This document shows, in pieces, positions 6,139 through 7,305 of a stretch of 7,305 nt of DNA. Numbering within the stretch: position 1 is the stretch's first letter; every line of letters starts with the position of its first letter. Where the stretch lies: positions 1-7,305 of the forward strand of contig JAGLDM010000404.1 in the NCBI GenBank assembly GCA_023145595.1, given 5' to 3'. Source of the DNA: Flavobacteriaceae bacterium (GTDB taxonomy: Bacteria > Bacteroidota > Bacteroidia > Flavobacteriales > Flavobacteriaceae). Below the pieces are notes generated by a model. The model was given only the letters and a program-made list of their open reading frames with translations. It searched no databases and was not told the origin of the DNA. Made by a program: the position numbers and the translations under genes.

Positions 6139-7305
6139 TTATTTGTATGATCTTTGTTTTAACTCTATATCTTTAAATTCTAATTCCTCTTTATGTAAAA
6201 CGGCATCTGCTGGCTCTCCTTTATATTCCCAGGCAGAAACATAGGCAAAATCTTTATCATTACGCATCGCTTCTCCTTTTTGCTCACCTTCTTGCACAAC
6301 ACTTTCTTCTCTATAGTGACCTCCACAAGATTCGTTTCTATCTAAAGCATCTTTTGCAAATAATTCTCCTAACTCTAAGAAATCTGCTACTCTTCCCGCT
6401 TTTTCTAACTCCAAATTCATTTCGTTAGCATCACCAGGTATTTTTACGTCTTTCCAAAATTCTTCACGAATTGCCTTAATTTCAGACATCGCTTCATTTA
6501 AATGCTTTTCATTACGTGCCATTCCTACTTTATCCCACATTACTTTTCCAAGTCGTTTGTGGAAATAATCTACCGATTTTGTTCCTTTATTATTCATAAA
6601 GAAATTAATTTTGTCGGTCACTTCTTTTTCTACTTCGTCAAATTCTTTAGAATCGGTTGGTATTTTTCCTGTACGAATATCATCCGCTAAATAACCACCA
6701 ATTGTATATGGTAACACAAAGTATCCATCAGCCAAACCTTGCATCAACGCAGAAGCTCCTAATCTGTTTGCGCCGTGATCTGAGAAGTTCGCTTCTCCAA
6801 TACAGTACAAACCGTTTACTGTTGTCATTAGGTTATAATCAACCCAAACTCCACCCATTGTGTAGTGTGTTGCTGGATAAATCATCATCGGAGTTTCATA
6901 CGGATTCTCAGCAACGATTTTTTCGTACATCTGGAATAAGTTTCCATATTTTTCTTTGATAATTGCTTGACCTAATTTTATAATTTCTTCTTTTGACGGA
7001 TTTTTAATTCCGTGAATTTTTGCCTGTTCTGATCCGTAGCGAACAAATGCATCAGCAAAGTCTAAATAAACTGCTTCACCTGTTGCATTTACTCCGAATC
7101 CAGCATCACAACGTTCTTTGGCTGCTCTTGAAGCCACATCACGAGGCACTAAGTTTCCGAAGGCAGGGTAACGTCTTTCTAAATAATAATCTCTGTTTTC
7201 TTCAGCAATTGCTGTAGGTTTTAATTTTCCTTGTTGAATTGCTTTTGCATCTTCAATTTTAGCAGGAACCCAAATACGTCCGTCATTACGTAATGACTCA
7301 GACAT
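6139..7305 (-). CDS. sdhA: Succinate dehydrogenase/fumarate reductase flavoprotein subunit, C-terminal part (partial)
   Basis: This is the last 388 codons plus TAA stop of the catalytic flavoprotein that oxidises succinate to fumarate. The open frame continues off the right edge. The ATG at the very edge, in [14 protein letters not shown], is an internal methionine and not the start. Full-length homologues have about 660-670 residues, so roughly 280 N-terminal residues are missing, with the FAD dinucleotide fold and the histidine that carries covalent FAD. Active-site residues visible in window numbering are R55 in [10 protein letters not shown] (the proton-shuttle arginine), H147 in ATHYTMGG, and R181 in [11 protein letters not shown]. 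The segment [14 protein letters not shown] (165-178) contacts FAD. The C-terminal helical domain includes [11 protein letters not shown] (325-335) and ends with the usual flavobacterial-type tail. The next gene, sdhB, follows after 6 nt. The cytochrome b subunit gene is expected beyond the window edge. Confidence 0.95.
   Translation of the reverse strand: MSESLRNDGRIWVPAKIEDAKAIQQGKLKPTAIAEENRDYYLERRYPAFGNLVPRDVASRAAKERCDAGFGVNATGEAVYLDFADAFVRYGSEQAKIHGIKNPSKEEIIKLGQAIIKEKYGNLFQMYEKIVAENPYETPMMIYPATHYTMGGVWVDYNLMTTVNGLYCIGEANFSDHGANRLGASALMQGLADGYFVLPYTIGGYLADDIRTGKIPTDSKEFDEVEKEVTDKINFFMNNKGTKSVDYFHKRLGKVMWDKVGMARNEKHLNEAMSEIKAIREEFWKDVKIPGDANEMNLELEKAGRVADFLELGELFAKDALDRNESCGGHYREESVVQEGEQKGEAMRNDKDFAYVSAWEYKGEPADAVLHKEELEFKDIELKQRSYK

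Noticed and set aside
6657..6959. A 100-codon plus-strand open frame inside sdhA, and shorter ones at 6502-6690 and 7020-7217
   Set aside because: All are antisense to highly conserved SdhA segments and have low-complexity translations, so they are shadow frames.
7303..7305. The ATG at the right edge as the start of sdhA
   Set aside because: The protein from this codon lacks the FAD-binding N-terminal half that every SdhA has, and [14 protein letters not shown] is an internal segment of homologues. The gene simply continues past the window.

Overview
The window looks like chromosomal core DNA from a member of the Bacteroidota, most likely a marine-type Flavobacteriaceae species. The reasons are the AT-rich composition, AT-rich leaders without Shine-Dalgarno sequences, a TAnnTTTG-type -7 box (TACATTTG) upstream of one gene, and protein types typical of that family. 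Examples of the last are a short SdhB of 248 residues and a small membrane-anchored MutS-like ATPase. Genus-level placement is inference only. I see no mobile element, CRISPR array, tRNA or rRNA, phage gene or composition break.

Left part, plus strand (1-1435): the last 29 codons of glucose-6-phosphate isomerase (pgi) are followed by a strong intrinsic terminator. A promoter-like box then precedes a two-gene group. The first gene encodes a small four-helix membrane protein of unknown function. The second encodes a PlsC-type 1-acylglycerol-3-phosphate acyltransferase. An imperfect palindrome lies immediately before the plsC start.

Centre: plsC faces a minus-strand cluster tail-to-tail, with a perfect 11-bp stem between them that overlaps the end of the facing gene. 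The minus-strand pair encodes a YbdL-type methionine/glutamine aminotransferase followed, 13 nt later, by a YafV/Nit2-type omega-amidase. Together they fit the glutamine transaminase-omega-amidase route: a 2-oxo acid such as 2-oxo-4-methylthiobutanoate is transaminated with glutamine, and the resulting 2-oxoglutaramate is hydrolysed to 2-oxoglutarate plus ammonia.

Upstream of that pair, on the same strand, is a MutS-family ATPase with four predicted membrane helices and no mismatch-recognition domain. Its start is best placed at 5281, because the longer reading begins inside the preceding terminator.

Right part, minus strand (5386-7305): the end of a succinate dehydrogenase/fumarate reductase operon, with sdhA (5' end cut by the window edge) followed by sdhB 6 nt later. 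It closes with two tandem stem-loops, the second a strong terminator.

Most of the window is ordinary metabolism and membrane biology. I did not find a convincing new multi-gene system. The least explained items are the membrane-tethered MutS-like ATPase and the small four-helix protein.
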